Below are positions 40,762 through 50,486 of a DNA stretch of 64,000 nt, in pieces. Every line of letters begins with the position of its first letter. The first letter of the stretch is position 1. This DNA is from an uncultured Prevotellaceae bacterium (GTDB lineage Bacteria > Bacteroidota > Bacteroidia > Bacteroidales > Muribaculaceae), in assembly GCA_900318865.1 (NCBI GenBank), contig ONMF01000021.1, forward strand, positions 36,042-100,041, given 5' to 3'. Position numbers and translations under genes: made by a program. Under the pieces are notes generated by a model, which saw nothing but the letters and a program-made list of their open reading frames with translations, searched no databases and had not been told where the DNA came from.

Positions 40762-43700
40762 TCAATGCACCTCCTTGGTGGTGGTGACGGTGCCGTCGGC
40801 ATGGGTGCGCACCACGATGTTCACACCGCCGAACGGCTCATCGCTCTCCACTCCGGCCATGTTCACATAGCGGGTCGATGTCACATCCGATGCCACCACT
40901 GGCTGCTCGACCTGAGTGCTGATGTCGCTGGGCGTGGCGCTCCAGTCAAGATAGAACGTGCTCTGGCTGATGCCGTTGTCGTAGGTGTACTCCGAGTGAC
41001 CGGTATTTCCACCTTCGCTCGCCGGCGTGAGCACCACCACGGTGCCGCTCACCTGGTCGGGAACGAGCACATCGGCCGTGCCCGGGGTGTTGACCTGCCG
41101 GCGACCGGTCACTGTGCCCGACGAGCCTGCTGTCCAGCCCGTGACATTGTTCACTGCCATGCCTTCGGCGGTGAGTTTCGGGCGGGCGGCGCGCTTGAGT
41201 ACATCGGTGCTGGTCTCATCGCCCAGATATTTGTTTCCACCGGTATTCTCGGCATCCACCTGGAAGAAGTACACATCGTAGTTCACCACGGCGTTGCCCT
41301 CCTTGCGGCTCACCAGCGCATAGTTGGCTGTGATTTCACGCCCGTTGTCCTCGTCCTTGATGGCTGCGGCGGTGAGTGCCGTGCAACCCGTAAGGTCAAT
41401 GCCGTTGATGTGATTGTGCTTGAACTGCAGCGCCTTCAGCGCCGTCTTGCCCGCCAGGCCGGTGATGCTGTGCAGGTCGTTGGCGTTGGCATACACCTCC
41501 TCGATGACATCGCTGGCGAAGTTCAGGTCGCTGATGGTGTTCCATCCGGGATGGTCGGTGGCCACCGGCAGTTCGTTGAGCTCGGGGTCACTGCTGCAAT
41601 CCAGATATTTCAGAGCATGGTTGCTTCTCACATCCAGGTCTTGGAGCATGCAAGTGTGGCAGTCGAGGAGCTCCAGCGAGCCGTTGGCCTTCACATCGAG
41701 CAAGGGCAGCGAGCGGTTGTCGTAGCAACGCAGTTTCTTGAGTTCTAAGTTGCTGGCCACGCTCAGCGCGGTGAGGTTGTCGTTCGACACCCACAAGTCG
41801 GCCAGGTGGCTGTTGGCATCCACATTGAGTCCTGCCTGACCGATGGCCGGGTCGTTGTAGGCATGCAGCGTCTGCAGCGCACTGCATGTCTCAAGGCCTT
41901 CAAATCCCGGCAACACCGCGTCATCATGCGCATAGATGTTCTTCAGCTCGGTGTCACCCGTCAACTTGAGCACCTTGAGATGCGGCAGTTCGTTGGCGTT
42001 GACTTGCAGCAGGCCCGATGCGGCACGTGTGGCATCGTCCACCCCCACCTCATCGATGGGTGTTCCATTAGGATAAACGGCACTCTGCCGCTTGTCGACG
42101 GTGCAATCGCTGGCGTCTACATACACCAGATTATAGTTCGGTGCCAAGGTGTTCGAACCGGAAGCACCTGTGCGGCAGAAGTCGAGATACTGGATGGGGT
42201 TGCCTGAGATGAGCAGCGTGTCGAGCGCGGGGGTAAAACAAGTGCCGATGCTGTCGAACTGGCTGTCGCGGAAGTCGGCAAAGTGCAGATTGGGGCAATT
42301 CTCGCCATGCAGGTTGATGCTACCCTGCATGATCACCCTGTCGGCACCTCGCATGCCACGGCCGCTGATGCGCTCTATGTTGGGGTTATGGCTCACGCCG
42401 AAGGCGCGCATGCCGTTATTGTCGGCATAAAATTCCTTGAGCGCGGCACAATCTTGAATCCAGATGTAGCGCGTGTTGTAGGTGTAATAATGATGCAGCG
42501 CGGTGTACTCGATGCCGGTGTTGTTGATGTTGATGTACTCCACCAGCGGGTTCTTCTTCAAGTCGATGTGATAGACCCCGATGGTGTCGTTCTGGTCACC
42601 GGTGTAAGGCTCCACGTTGCTTTGAGTGGCGGCAATCCACAGGTAGGGCTTGTGGTCACGATTGCCCTGGGCAATCTCGTTGGCAATGGTGCTCGTGCTG
42701 ATGAACGAGCCATTCACCTTGCCCTTGTCGGGGTTGTGGGTAATGACTTGGTTATGGCTCACATCGAGGTGCTTGAGCTGTGTGTTTTTGTAAAGGTGCA
42801 CCGAGTCGCACAGGGCGTTGTGGCTCAGGTCGAGCCACTCCAAGGCGGTGAGCGCCTCAAGATTGGGCAGGTCGGGGTGCGCGGCAACAGCCGGCACCTG
42901 CACCACCGTGTTGTTCTTCTCAATATTTTTGTAAGAGGAAGCCGGCAGCGAGGTGGCGTTGGAGAACGTGGTGAGGCGGTTATACGCCGCCTTCAGGGTC
43001 TTCACCTTGGTCAACCCGGCCAGCGAGCCGCTGGCACCCAGGCTGTTGAACGCACCCGGCGCATCGGCTGTGCTCTCCAGGTCCAGGGTCACCAGATTGG
43101 TGTTACCCAGCAGATAGAGTCCACTGCCCTCGCTCATGGTGGTGGCTGTGGTGGTCTTGGTCAGGTTGGGGTTGCTGCGCAGCGTCAAGGTGGTCATGGC
43201 GGCGTTGTCGCCCACCATCAGGGCCGAGAGGTTGGTGCCGATGGCCGAGAACGATGTAAGGCCATTGTTACCCAAGTCCAAGCCGTGCAGCGGCCCGGCA
43301 CTTTCGGCGGTCAATTCATAGTTGGCCGGGAATGTGTTGTTCTGCTCGGCATAGAGGAAGCGCACGCCCGGGTCGGCACCGGTCATGTCGATGCTGGTGA
43401 GCTGGTTCTTGTTGAGCTTGATCGATGTGTAGGTGTCGTGGCCAAAGGCCGGCACGCTCGTGAAGTTGTTGCCGTCGAGATTGATCATCTCCAGGGCGGT
43501 GCAGTCGGCAAGACCGGTGAACAGGCCGTCGATATTGCTGTTGTCGCGGCCGATGTTGGTGAGATTCAGCGTCTCGAGGGCCGTGTTTCCGCTCACATCA
43601 ATCGACGAAAGCAGCGGCGAGTCGTTGATAGTGAGCGTGGTCATACTGATGTGGTTTGAACCGCTGGTCAGGTTGTAGTTCCCGGCTGCCTTGAAGGTGG

Positions 43701-45174
43701 TGAGTGCCGTGAAGCCCGACATCGACGGCGCATGCATCGTGGCACGGCTCAAATCCAGGTATTCAAGGGTTGACTTGGAATTGGCCAGGTCGGAAATCAG
43801 CGTAGCCGTGGCCAAATCCACGTCGGTGAATTCCAGGCGTTTGAGATGCAGGCTGGTGATGCCTTTCAGATGGGTTGTGTTGTCGGCATCCTGCAGTTCG
43901 GTGTTGCCATTGAGAATGAGCGTCTCGAGATTGGGGGCTCCTGTTAGATAGATGCTGGTGACAAGCGGATTATGTCCCAAATCCAAATATTTGAGTTTGC
44001 TCATACCGGCAAAATGATTGACATCTGAGTTGAAACCGGCAGCCCTGAGGTTGGCATTATCTGCCTTCAGTGTTTCCAAGTTGGGCAGATATTGGTGCCA
44101 GGAAAAACCTTTCACGGTGGGGTTGTCACTCATGTCGAGATAGGTGAGGGCGGTGTGGTGATTCTCGGGAGCAAACGTTTGGCTATCATCAATGTTGCAT
44201 TTATTTATCTCAAGATGTTGCAAAGCGGTGAGCGCAGCCAGGTCGACCGACGTAATGCCGCTGTTGCCGCTCACGTTGAGCGTTTCCAGGTTGATATTGT
44301 TGCTCAGATTGAGTTTCGACCGGTCGCTTGTGGAACACGTCAGGTTGTTGTTGGAGGCATTCAACTCAATGAGGTTGGTAAAAAGGTGAATTCCGGTGAG
44401 GTTGCTGATTCCTCTGTTGCTCACGTCGAGGTGGGTGATGTTATTGGGGCAGAAAGCACCAGTGACAACTGTCGACCCGAGGGCATTGCGGAAATTCTCA
44501 TCGGGAAAATCCGAGGCATTTAAATCCATGAAATGGGCCACGGCCTTTTGGGTGTCAAAATATCCACCCTGGCTATAGGCCATATACTCGCAATAGTGAT
44601 TGCTTCCGTCATAAAACTGAATGTATTGCGGTGTGTCGCCCCATTCTGTGAATTTCAAGTCGGCATAGACATCAAGTCCTGCGCCATCGGTGCCGATTTT
44701 GGTCATCGTGTGCTCTTCCTCGTAGCCGTTATGCTTGATTTTGCTCTTGATGTTTCCATCCCATCCGGGAGGACAGATAAAATAAGCCACTTTGCCCGAT
44801 TGATAGGTGACCCCTTCGGGCATAGTGCCATAGGCTGTGGTGGAACCGTCATAAATAAACTTGGCCACGCCGTTCACGCCCGAGATGTTGAGATAATCGC
44901 CCGTCTGCGGGCCGCTGCTGCCCATGCTGAAGATGATGTTCACCTCCGAGCCCGTCACGTCCATGGTCCAGAAGCCGTCGGCATCCTTTTCGGTAAACTG
45001 AGTTCCAGGAAAGGGACCCAGCAGGTTGCCACTATCATTCCACGCATGAAGATAGGGCGCGGTGCCTCCCTTTTTCACTTTGATGGTGATGGCATGGGCC
45101 GTCGACCATCCGCACGCCATGCACAGCAGCACCACGGCCGCCGCACATCGCCTCATCACTCTGTCTGTTTTCAT
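40762..45174 (-). CDS. Very large secreted leucine-rich repeat protein with CBM26-like N-terminus
   Basis: 1470 residues with signal peptide (MKTDRVMRRCAAAVVLLCMA, cleavage near AHAI). Residues about 30-110 resemble a starch-binding CBM26 module: APYLHAWNDSGNLLGPFPGT, DGFWTMDV and NIIFSMGSSGPQTGDYLNIS. A second related segment follows (about 120-215). From about 220 to 1290 there are many leucine-rich repeats of the LxxLxLSxNxL kind, many beginning LETLNVSGN or LKYLDLGHN. The C-terminal 180 residues are a beta-rich tail ending in TSTRYVNMAGVESDEPFGGV and THADGTVTTTKEVH, similar to Bacteroidota sorting-type tails. Likely surface-exposed and glycan- or host-binding. Confidence 0.85.
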   Translation of the reverse strand: MKTDRVMRRCAAAVVLLCMACGWSTAHAITIKVKKGGTAPYLHAWNDSGNLLGPFPGTQFTEKDADGFWTMDVTGSEVNIIFSMGSSGPQTGDYLNISGVNGVAKFIYDGSTTAYGTMPEGVTYQSGKVAYFICPPGWDGNIKSKIKHNGYEEEHTMTKIGTDGAGLDVYADLKFTEWGDTPQYIQFYDGSNHYCEYMAYSQGGYFDTQKAVAHFMDLNASDFPDENFRNALGSTVVTGAFCPNNITHLDVSNRGISNLTGIHLFTNLIELNASNNNLTCSTSDRSKLNLSNNINLETLNVSGNSGITSVDLAALTALQHLEINKCNIDDSQTFAPENHHTALTYLDMSDNPTVKGFSWHQYLPNLETLKADNANLRAAGFNSDVNHFAGMSKLKYLDLGHNPLVTSIYLTGAPNLETLILNGNTELQDADNTTHLKGITSLHLKRLEFTDVDLATATLISDLANSKSTLEYLDLSRATMHAPSMSGFTALTTFKAAGNYNLTSGSNHISMTTLTINDSPLLSSIDVSGNTALETLNLTNIGRDNSNIDGLFTGLADCTALEMINLDGNNFTSVPAFGHDTYTSIKLNKNQLTSIDMTGADPGVRFLYAEQNNTFPANYELTAESAGPLHGLDLGNNGLTSFSAIGTNLSALMVGDNAAMTTLTLRSNPNLTKTTTATTMSEGSGLYLLGNTNLVTLDLESTADAPGAFNSLGASGSLAGLTKVKTLKAAYNRLTTFSNATSLPASSYKNIEKNNTVVQVPAVAAHPDLPNLEALTALEWLDLSHNALCDSVHLYKNTQLKHLDVSHNQVITHNPDKGKVNGSFISTSTIANEIAQGNRDHKPYLWIAATQSNVEPYTGDQNDTIGVYHIDLKKNPLVEYININNTGIEYTALHHYYTYNTRYIWIQDCAALKEFYADNNGMRAFGVSHNPNIERISGRGMRGADRVIMQGSINLHGENCPNLHFADFRDSQFDSIGTCFTPALDTLLISGNPIQYLDFCRTGASGSNTLAPNYNLVYVDASDCTVDKRQSAVYPNGTPIDEVGVDDATRAASGLLQVNANELPHLKVLKLTGDTELKNIYAHDDAVLPGFEGLETCSALQTLHAYNDPAIGQAGLNVDANSHLADLWVSNDNLTALSVASNLELKKLRCYDNRSLPLLDVKANGSLELLDCHTCMLQDLDVRSNHALKYLDCSSDPELNELPVATDHPGWNTISDLNFASDVIEEVYANANDLHSITGLAGKTALKALQFKHNHINGIDLTGCTALTAAAIKDEDNGREITANYALVSRKEGNAVVNYDVYFFQVDAENTGGNKYLGDETSTDVLKRAARPKLTAEGMAVNNVTGWTAGSSGTVTGRRQVNTPGTADVLVPDQVSGTVVVLTPASEGGNTGHSEYTYDNGISQSTFYLDWSATPSDISTQVEQPVVASDVTSTRYVNMAGVESDEPFGGVNIVVRTHADGTVTTTKEVH

Positions 45175-45312
45175 AGTCTTTCTGGTTTTTCAAGTTTAAT
45201 GTATTGTCCTTTTTCCACAAAAAATCATGTAAAGATATACAAGATTCTACACATTATCAAGTAAAATCCTTCGAAAAGCCACAATCTTTCAATAAAGTTT
45301 CGAGCGGGTAGG

Positions 45313-46551
45313 TCATGCGCGCGTGGACACAGCACGCAAGCGACGGCGCATCGTGAGCCACACCACAAAGGCTGTGAGCGCGCCCACCGCCGCCACCATC
45401 GCCAGCACCATCAGCAGGTCGGTCCACACCACTTGCACTGGATAGGCATGCACCACCATACTGGCCGGGTCGCCTTGCAGCTTGAGCCAGCCGAAATGCT
45501 GCTGGCAAAGGCACAGCAGCAGCCCCAGCACCACGCCCGTGGCAGCGCCCGCCAGGGTGATGAGCCAGCTCTGCGCCACAAAGATGGCGCTGATTTGCCG
45601 ATTGGAGGCTCCCAGCCACCGCAGCGTGTGGATGCTGTCGTCCTTCTCGATGATGAGCAGCGAGAGCGTGCTGATGACGTTGAAGGTGGCGATGAGCAAA
45701 ATAAATCCCAGCAGCAGGAAGGCCATCCATTTCTCGATGTTCACCAGCCGATAGGCTGTGGCTTGCTGCATAAGGCGGTCGCGCACGGTATACGACGGGC
45801 CAAGACATTGCCGCACCGCGCGCAGCACCGGCCCCACGTCGGCACCGGCCGCCAGGCGCAGCTCGATTTGCGTGGCCTCCTGCTCGCGGTCGAAGAGGCG
45901 GCGTGCCATGTCGATGGGCACGTAAATCAGGTCGGTGTCGTAGCTGTTTTGTTGCAGCTGAAAAACGCCGGCCACAAAGAGAGAATCGGCCTTGAATGCT
46001 CCCATCGGATTAGCCAGGTTCACACGCCCGCGGCGCTGCGGGGCATAGAATTGCAGCATACGCAGGTAGCCCGGCCGCACATGCAACTGCAGCGCGGGGC
46101 CCACGCCCACCACGCCATAGGTCGACACATCGTCGTGCAGCGTCCACATGCCGTCCACCATGAGCGTGTCGATGGCGCACATGCGGTCGTAGTCGTCGGG
46201 CACGCCCTTCAGCCGCACTGGCATCTGGTAGTCGGCAAAAACGGCCAGGGCCTGGTCCTCGACCACGGCCACGGCGCGCTCCACGCCCGGCACCGTTGTC
46301 ACGGCGGCCAGCACACTGTCGGGGCGGGCTATGGTCTTGCCCACCGCGGCGGTGATGGCCACTTCGGGGTCGAGCATGGCCAGCCGCCCCATGATGAGGC
46401 CGCGAAAACCATTGAACACACTGAGCACGCACACAAGCGCCATTGTGGCCACGACGATGCCGCACACCGACACCACGGAGATAATGTTCACCGCGTTGTG
46501 TGCTTTCTTCGACATCAAGTACCGCAGGGCTATCTTCAGTGGCAGCGACAT
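45313..46551 (-). CDS. FtsX/LolE-type ABC transporter permease
   Basis: 412 residues. It begins MSLPLKIALRYLMSKKAHNA, typical of the LolC/E family. One membrane helix at about 20-45, a large periplasmic domain (about 50-270), and three C-terminal helices with the FtsX domain (AFLLLGFILLIATFNVISTL, VLGLLLCLCQQHFGWL). Known role of the family: extraction of lipoproteins from the inner membrane towards the outer membrane. The ATPase is encoded elsewhere. It follows rbfA by 33 bases, an order common in Bacteroidota. Confidence 0.88.
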   Translation of the reverse strand: MSLPLKIALRYLMSKKAHNAVNIISVVSVCGIVVATMALVCVLSVFNGFRGLIMGRLAMLDPEVAITAAVGKTIARPDSVLAAVTTVPGVERAVAVVEDQALAVFADYQMPVRLKGVPDDYDRMCAIDTLMVDGMWTLHDDVSTYGVVGVGPALQLHVRPGYLRMLQFYAPQRRGRVNLANPMGAFKADSLFVAGVFQLQQNSYDTDLIYVPIDMARRLFDREQEATQIELRLAAGADVGPVLRAVRQCLGPSYTVRDRLMQQATAYRLVNIEKWMAFLLLGFILLIATFNVISTLSLLIIEKDDSIHTLRWLGASNRQISAIFVAQSWLITLAGAATGVVLGLLLCLCQQHFGWLKLQGDPASMVVHAYPVQVVWTDLLMVLAMVAAVGALTAFVVWLTMRRRLRAVSTRA

Positions 46552-46584
46552 GGTGGCAATGCGATGTGAGGGATAGCAAGTCGA

Positions 46585-46953
46585 TTACTGCTGCGGGTCG
46601 GCTGGCGGGATGGTGCCTTCGGGATGCAGCAGGCTGTCGATGTGCTCGATATAGTCGAGCGAATCGTCGAGGTAGAATGTCAGCTCGGGCGTGCGGCGCA
46701 GCTGGTAGCGGGTGCGCTGGGCCAGCTCGGCGCGCACGGCACGCACGTTGGCATTGATGTTGCCCAGCAATTCCTGCGCTTGCTCGCTGGGAAACACGCT
46801 CAGGTGCACACGCGCCACGCTCAGGTCGGGCGAAACGCGCACCGAGCTCACACTCACTATCACGCCATGGGTTTTAGCGGTCTGCTGGCGGAAGATTTCA
46901 CTCAGTTCTTTCTGAATGAGACGGGCTATTTTTTCGAGTCGGGTCGATTGCAT
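46585..46953 (-). CDS. rbfA: 30S ribosome-binding factor A
   Basis: 122 residues, usual length. Begins with RLEKIARLIQKELSEIFRQQ and carries VSVSSVRVSPDLSVARVHLS and a terminal LTFYLDDSLDYIEHIDSLL, which define RbfA. A KH-like fold that binds the 30S subunit during maturation and cold adaptation. Probably cotranscribed with the permease at 45313. Confidence 0.95.
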   Translation of the reverse strand: MQSTRLEKIARLIQKELSEIFRQQTAKTHGVIVSVSSVRVSPDLSVARVHLSVFPSEQAQELLGNINANVRAVRAELAQRTRYQLRRTPELTFYLDDSLDYIEHIDSLLHPEGTIPPADPQQ

Positions 46954-47072
46954 GGGATTGTATGATATCGTTTGATTTTTAATCGTTCGGTTTTCTTGGC
47001 AGCGAAATTAGTCAAAATCTTTGATTTACGCCAACCTTGGAGGGCAAAAAAACGGCCGCAGCGGCAGCAGGG

Positions 47073-47723
47073 TCAGGGTTTCTTGTAAAGGATGGTGAGG
47101 CCGTCGCGCAGCGGCAGCAGCACTGTTTCCACGCGGGGGTCGGCAGCCACCACATCGTTAAAGCGGTCAATGCCCACGGTCTGTGCGTCCACACGCCCGC
47201 TGCCGGAGGCGGGCTCGGCCACCTTGCCTGCCCACAGCGTGTTGTCGGCCACGATAAACCCGCCGGGACGCACCAGGGGCAGCACCATCTCATAGAAATC
47301 GACATACGAGCGCTTGTTGGCATCGATAAACACCAGGTCCCACGGCTCGTCGGTCAGCGCCGGCACCACCTTCAGCGCATCGCCCTGGTGCAGATGGATG
47401 CGGCCGGCCACAGGGCTATGCTCCAGATGGCGCACGACGAAGTCCTCTATCTCATCGTCGATGTCAACGGTGTGAACCACGGCACCGGGTTCGACAAGGC
47501 CTTCGGCCAGGCATTGCGCCGAATAGCCGCTGTAGGTGCCTATCTCCAGCACGCGCCGCGGGCGCACCATGCGCACCAGCATCTTGAGCAGGCGCCCCTG
47601 CAGATGCCCCGAGCACATGTGCGGATAAAGCAGCTGCAGGTGCGTGTCGCGGTCGAGCCGGGCCAGATGCTCGGGCTCGGCATCGATGTGCCGCAGGATG
47701 TATTGTTCCAGCTCCTCGGTCAT
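47073..47723 (-). CDS. Class I SAM-dependent O-methyltransferase
   Basis: 216 residues. The SAM-binding motif LEIGTYSGYSAQCLAEGL, acidic HTVDIDDEIEDFV, and the catalytic/metal region DLVFIDANKRSYVDFYEMVL with VADNTLWAGKVAEP place it in the catechol-O-methyltransferase-like (Methyltransf_3) family. Substrate unknown. The start overlaps the end of aroQ by four bases; this aroQ-methyltransferase-rbfA-permease order is typical of Bacteroidota. Confidence 0.9.
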   Translation of the reverse strand: MTEELEQYILRHIDAEPEHLARLDRDTHLQLLYPHMCSGHLQGRLLKMLVRMVRPRRVLEIGTYSGYSAQCLAEGLVEPGAVVHTVDIDDEIEDFVVRHLEHSPVAGRIHLHQGDALKVVPALTDEPWDLVFIDANKRSYVDFYEMVLPLVRPGGFIVADNTLWAGKVAEPASGSGRVDAQTVGIDRFNDVVAADPRVETVLLPLRDGLTILYKKP

Positions 47724-48151
47724 GACTTGGCGGGATGGGCGAGCAACCAGTCCACGGCACGGCGGTAGCTGTCGAGGCCGTAGCCTGCTATCATCGTCAC
47801 GCAGGCATCACGAATCATCGACACGCGGCGATAAGGCTCGCGGCTCAGCACGTCGCTGATGTGCACTTCCACCACAGGGGCCGTGATGGCTCTGATGGCA
47901 TCGGCCAGGGCTATGCTGGTGTGGGTATAGGCGCCGGCATTGAGCACAATGCCGTCCACGTCGAACCCCACACGCTGCAACTCGTCGATGAGGTCGCCCT
48001 CATGATTGCTCTGGTACAGCGTGAAGTCCACGCCGGCATAGGCCTGAACCAGCCGCTCCAGATAGGAATCGAGCGATTCATGACCGTAAATCTCGGGCTC
48101 ACGGCGCCCCACAAGATTCAGGTTGGGGCCGTTGATGATGGCTATTCTCAT
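47720..48151 (-). CDS. aroQ: Type II 3-dehydroquinate dehydratase
   Basis: 143 residues, usual length. Motifs: INGPNLNLVGRREPEIYG with the catalytic Tyr, QSNHEGDLIDEL, LNAGAYTHTSIALADAI, and the catalytic His in EVHISDVLSREPYRR. Third step of the shikimate pathway. Overlaps the methyltransferase gene by four bases. Confidence 0.96.
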   Translation of the reverse strand: MRIAIINGPNLNLVGRREPEIYGHESLDSYLERLVQAYAGVDFTLYQSNHEGDLIDELQRVGFDVDGIVLNAGAYTHTSIALADAIRAITAPVVEVHISDVLSREPYRRVSMIRDACVTMIAGYGLDSYRRAVDWLLAHPAKS

Positions 48152-48170
48152 GACCGGGCGAGGCAGTTTT

Positions 48171-49124
48171 TCACTTGTACACCAGCGCGATGTTGTCGAC
48201 CCACAGCGTCATGCCTACGGTTCCCACATAAGCCGTGCCGCAACCGCTCGACACCATCACCAGCATGTGGGTGGGAGTGGCGTTGGGGTCGTCCCACTGC
48301 TCCTCCACCACGGGCACCATCTTGCCCTTACTGTTGCGCGCATAATAGGACTTCTCCTTGGGGATGAGGCCCTGATAGGACTGGAAACCGGGCTGCTTGG
48401 TGATGTCGCCGTACTTCACGGGAATGCGGTAGCCGTTGACCCACGACGCGGTGCTGGCGCCCAGGCGCATGCGGCCGGTGCCCACGCGGGCAGCGTGCAG
48501 CCGGCCTTTCGAGTCCTCCCAGCGACGCTGCAGCAGGATGAACACCTCGGCATAGTCGCGGCCGCGGATGGTTTTCTTGGAGCCGAAGCCCGATGAATAG
48601 GTGCGGTCGCCCAGCGGGGCGGTGAGTTTGTAGTCAAATTGCAGGTGCGACGGACGGCCCGTGAACGGGACGCCCATCTCCATCTTGCTGTAAGGGCTCT
48701 TGGTGCTCGTCAGCGGCTCAATCATGCGTCCCAGGAAGATGGTGCCGCTCACCAGCACATCCATGTTGATGATGCCCATGGCCTTCACATGCTCGAGCAT
48801 CGTGGTCAACTTCACGCATTTGCCGCTGCCGTGAGTGTCGGGGAAAACGGCGTTGCTCGTCTTCACCACGCCCATCACTTTGGCGTAAACATTCGATGAG
48901 CCCCAGGGCGATTTACTGCTGTGGTAAGGCTTGGCACCTTCTATGGTCTGAGTGGGACCGATGGCATACACCGTCTTGGTCTGGCCGCCTATCACGGCCG
49001 ACTCCTTGATGTGGCGGGTCACCCACTGGTCAAAATTTCCGTAACTGATGGGCACCACCTTCTCGGCGGCGGCCGTCACGCTCATCAAGGCCACCAGGCC
49101 GAGCGTAAAAAATAACTTCTTCAT
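48171..49124 (-). CDS. PCMD-domain secreted protein
   Basis: 317 residues from the ATG at 49124 (an in-frame ATG three codons upstream is possible). Signal peptide MKKLFFTLGLVALMSVTAAA. The body matches the putative carbohydrate metabolism domain (PF13201): FDQWVTRHIKESAVIGGQTK, SPWGSSNVYAKVMGV, SGTIFLGRMIEPLTSTKSPY, DYAEVFILLQRRWED and GTAYVGTVGMTLWVDNIALV. These proteins are exported and often lie near glycan-use genes; no activity is proven. A near-perfect promoter precedes it. It ends 19 bases before aroQ, so it may lead that operon. Confidence 0.85.
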   Translation of the reverse strand: MKKLFFTLGLVALMSVTAAAEKVVPISYGNFDQWVTRHIKESAVIGGQTKTVYAIGPTQTIEGAKPYHSSKSPWGSSNVYAKVMGVVKTSNAVFPDTHGSGKCVKLTTMLEHVKAMGIINMDVLVSGTIFLGRMIEPLTSTKSPYSKMEMGVPFTGRPSHLQFDYKLTAPLGDRTYSSGFGSKKTIRGRDYAEVFILLQRRWEDSKGRLHAARVGTGRMRLGASTASWVNGYRIPVKYGDITKQPGFQSYQGLIPKEKSYYARNSKGKMVPVVEEQWDDPNATPTHMLVMVSSGCGTAYVGTVGMTLWVDNIALVYK

Positions 49125-49149
49125 TACTTTCACATTTTGTTTCAGTCGG

Positions 49150-49180
49150 CAAAGTTAGTATTTTCCTAAACAATGACAAA
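49150..49180 (-). promoter_or_regulatory. Promoter of the PCMD gene
   Basis: On the minus strand TTTG (49180-49177), a 19-base spacer and TAACTTTG (49157-49150). Predicted start near 49145, about 20 bases before the chosen ATG. Confidence 0.72.
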
Positions 49181-49401
49181 ATAATACGACTTTTAGAGAA
49201 TTCTTCCGCCCTTTTATAACAGTTTCAAGATGTTGAAAACGCTCCGATTGTCCACCCCCGAAAGAATCCTCCTGGCGGGGGCTGAGCCGCGCCGGGAGGC
49301 AATGTCACATCATTATCCAATACTATGAATCTATTAGAAATCCTAAGGCTGCAAATGACAAAAACAGGCAAAACAGACCTTATGATGCAAATAAGCAGTG
49401 G

Positions 49402-49827
49402 TCATTTAGTCTTCCATTTTTTCAAATGCAACGTATATATAATAAGAACAATTAAACAATTTACAATAAACAAAAAGATAGAACTAAAATACCATTTGTC
49501 ATTTACATACTCCACTCCATGTTTAATCTTCATCGCAGTAAGCAAATAATCGTCTAACGAAACTAACAAATAGATAATAATAGCTTCTAAAACAGGAATC
49601 CATTGTTTGTGAAAAATATCTGGGTCAAATCGAGTCTTTTTTATTGCGAGTGCAACCAATGTATTAACGGGGCTAATAAATAGTGCGATAACAAAAACCA
49701 CGAACACAAACCAGGAATCAAATTTGAATGAAGATTCACCGAACAGATATACGTCTATAATGTGAATCAATATCATCATAAACGCAAATATGAAATAGAA
49801 ACGTAATACCAAATATAAAGGCTTCAT
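49402..49827 (-). CDS. Small membrane protein of the orphan RHS region
   Basis: 141 residues, very hydrophobic with about four membrane helices (VLRFYFIFAFMMILIHIIDV, WFVFVVFVIALFISPVNTLV, WIPVLEAIIIYLLVSLDDYL, SIFLFIVNCLIVLIIYTLHL). No family recognised. The coding sequence is far richer in A+T than the flanks. Its ATG overlaps the stop of the small broken frame at 49824 (ATGA). Position after an RHS core end makes it a candidate membrane immunity protein; this is inference. Confidence 0.65.
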   Translation of the reverse strand: MKPLYLVLRFYFIFAFMMILIHIIDVYLFGESSFKFDSWFVFVVFVIALFISPVNTLVALAIKKTRFDPDIFHKQWIPVLEAIIIYLLVSLDDYLLTAMKIKHGVEYVNDKWYFSSIFLFIVNCLIVLIIYTLHLKKWKTK

Positions 49828-49975
49828 GGTTTTTGGGCGTTTAAAGTACCTTTCAATATTTGTTTAATTGAATTAATGCGCATTTCTTGCTCAACAGCCT
49901 TTTTTTGTTCAAAGCTATTCCAAAGTATTCTTTGTTATTTTCATCTTTTACGCTATATTTATTTAACTGATTCAT
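49824..49975 (-). pseudogene. Small frameshifted ORF between two membrane genes
   Basis: From the ATG at 49975 the frame reads MNQLNKYSVKDENNKEYFG and then runs to an early stop. In another frame the sequence continues NSFEQKKAVEQEMRINSIKQ and ILKGTLNAQKP and ends in a TGA overlapping the next ATG. One missing A near 49917 would join both into a 50-residue peptide. A soluble, charged peptide of unknown function, or chance. Confidence 0.35.
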
Positions 49976-50486
49976 ACCAAAGATATAACGATGGAATAAT
50001 TGCATTTATTGCTGTTATAATTGACAACAATATAAAAAAGGTATCATATATGCTAAAACCATCATATAGATAATAAGGAAGAACATTAAAAAGAATCATA
50101 AATAAAGCCATGCCATATGAAATTATCATGTATCTTTTTTCTTTATTACTTTTGAAGAATGTGACAATTACCCATATCACAATAATCGTGAAAAATGTTA
50201 TGGCAAGAAAAAATACATTAAAGAGTCCTATCACTAAACATACAATACATATATGTAATATAGCATTTATTATTAAGCCTAAGGTCGTCCATTTATAACA
50301 GATTGCCAGATTAATCATCAAAAAAAGCGAAACACAAAATGGAAAAATCGCAAATTCAGAAGGGAGTAAATTAATGCCACATACGAGATAAAATAATATC
50401 TGGAATGTGTACCATGAAGATATAATGGAATTTACATATCTCATCTCCAAATTGTTATCTTTGATGTTTTTCAAACTTGCCCACAT
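49959..50486 (-). CDS. Multi-pass membrane protein after the RHS core end
   Basis: 175 residues with about five or six membrane helices (FQILFYLVCGINLLPSEFAI, LILINAILHICIVCLVIGLF-like, LAITFFTIIVIWVIVTFF, GMALFMILFNVLPYYLYDGF, FILLSIITAINAIIPSLYLW). Strongly AT-rich. Its start lies inside the end of the RHS-core ORF (overlap 50455-50486), the usual toxin-immunity geometry. No family recognised. Candidate immunity protein. Confidence 0.65.
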   Translation of the reverse strand: MWASLKNIKDNNLEMRYVNSIISSWYTFQILFYLVCGINLLPSEFAIFPFCVSLFLMINLAICYKWTTLGLIINAILHICIVCLVIGLFNVFFLAITFFTIIVIWVIVTFFKSNKEKRYMIISYGMALFMILFNVLPYYLYDGFSIYDTFFILLSIITAINAIIPSLYLWYESVK

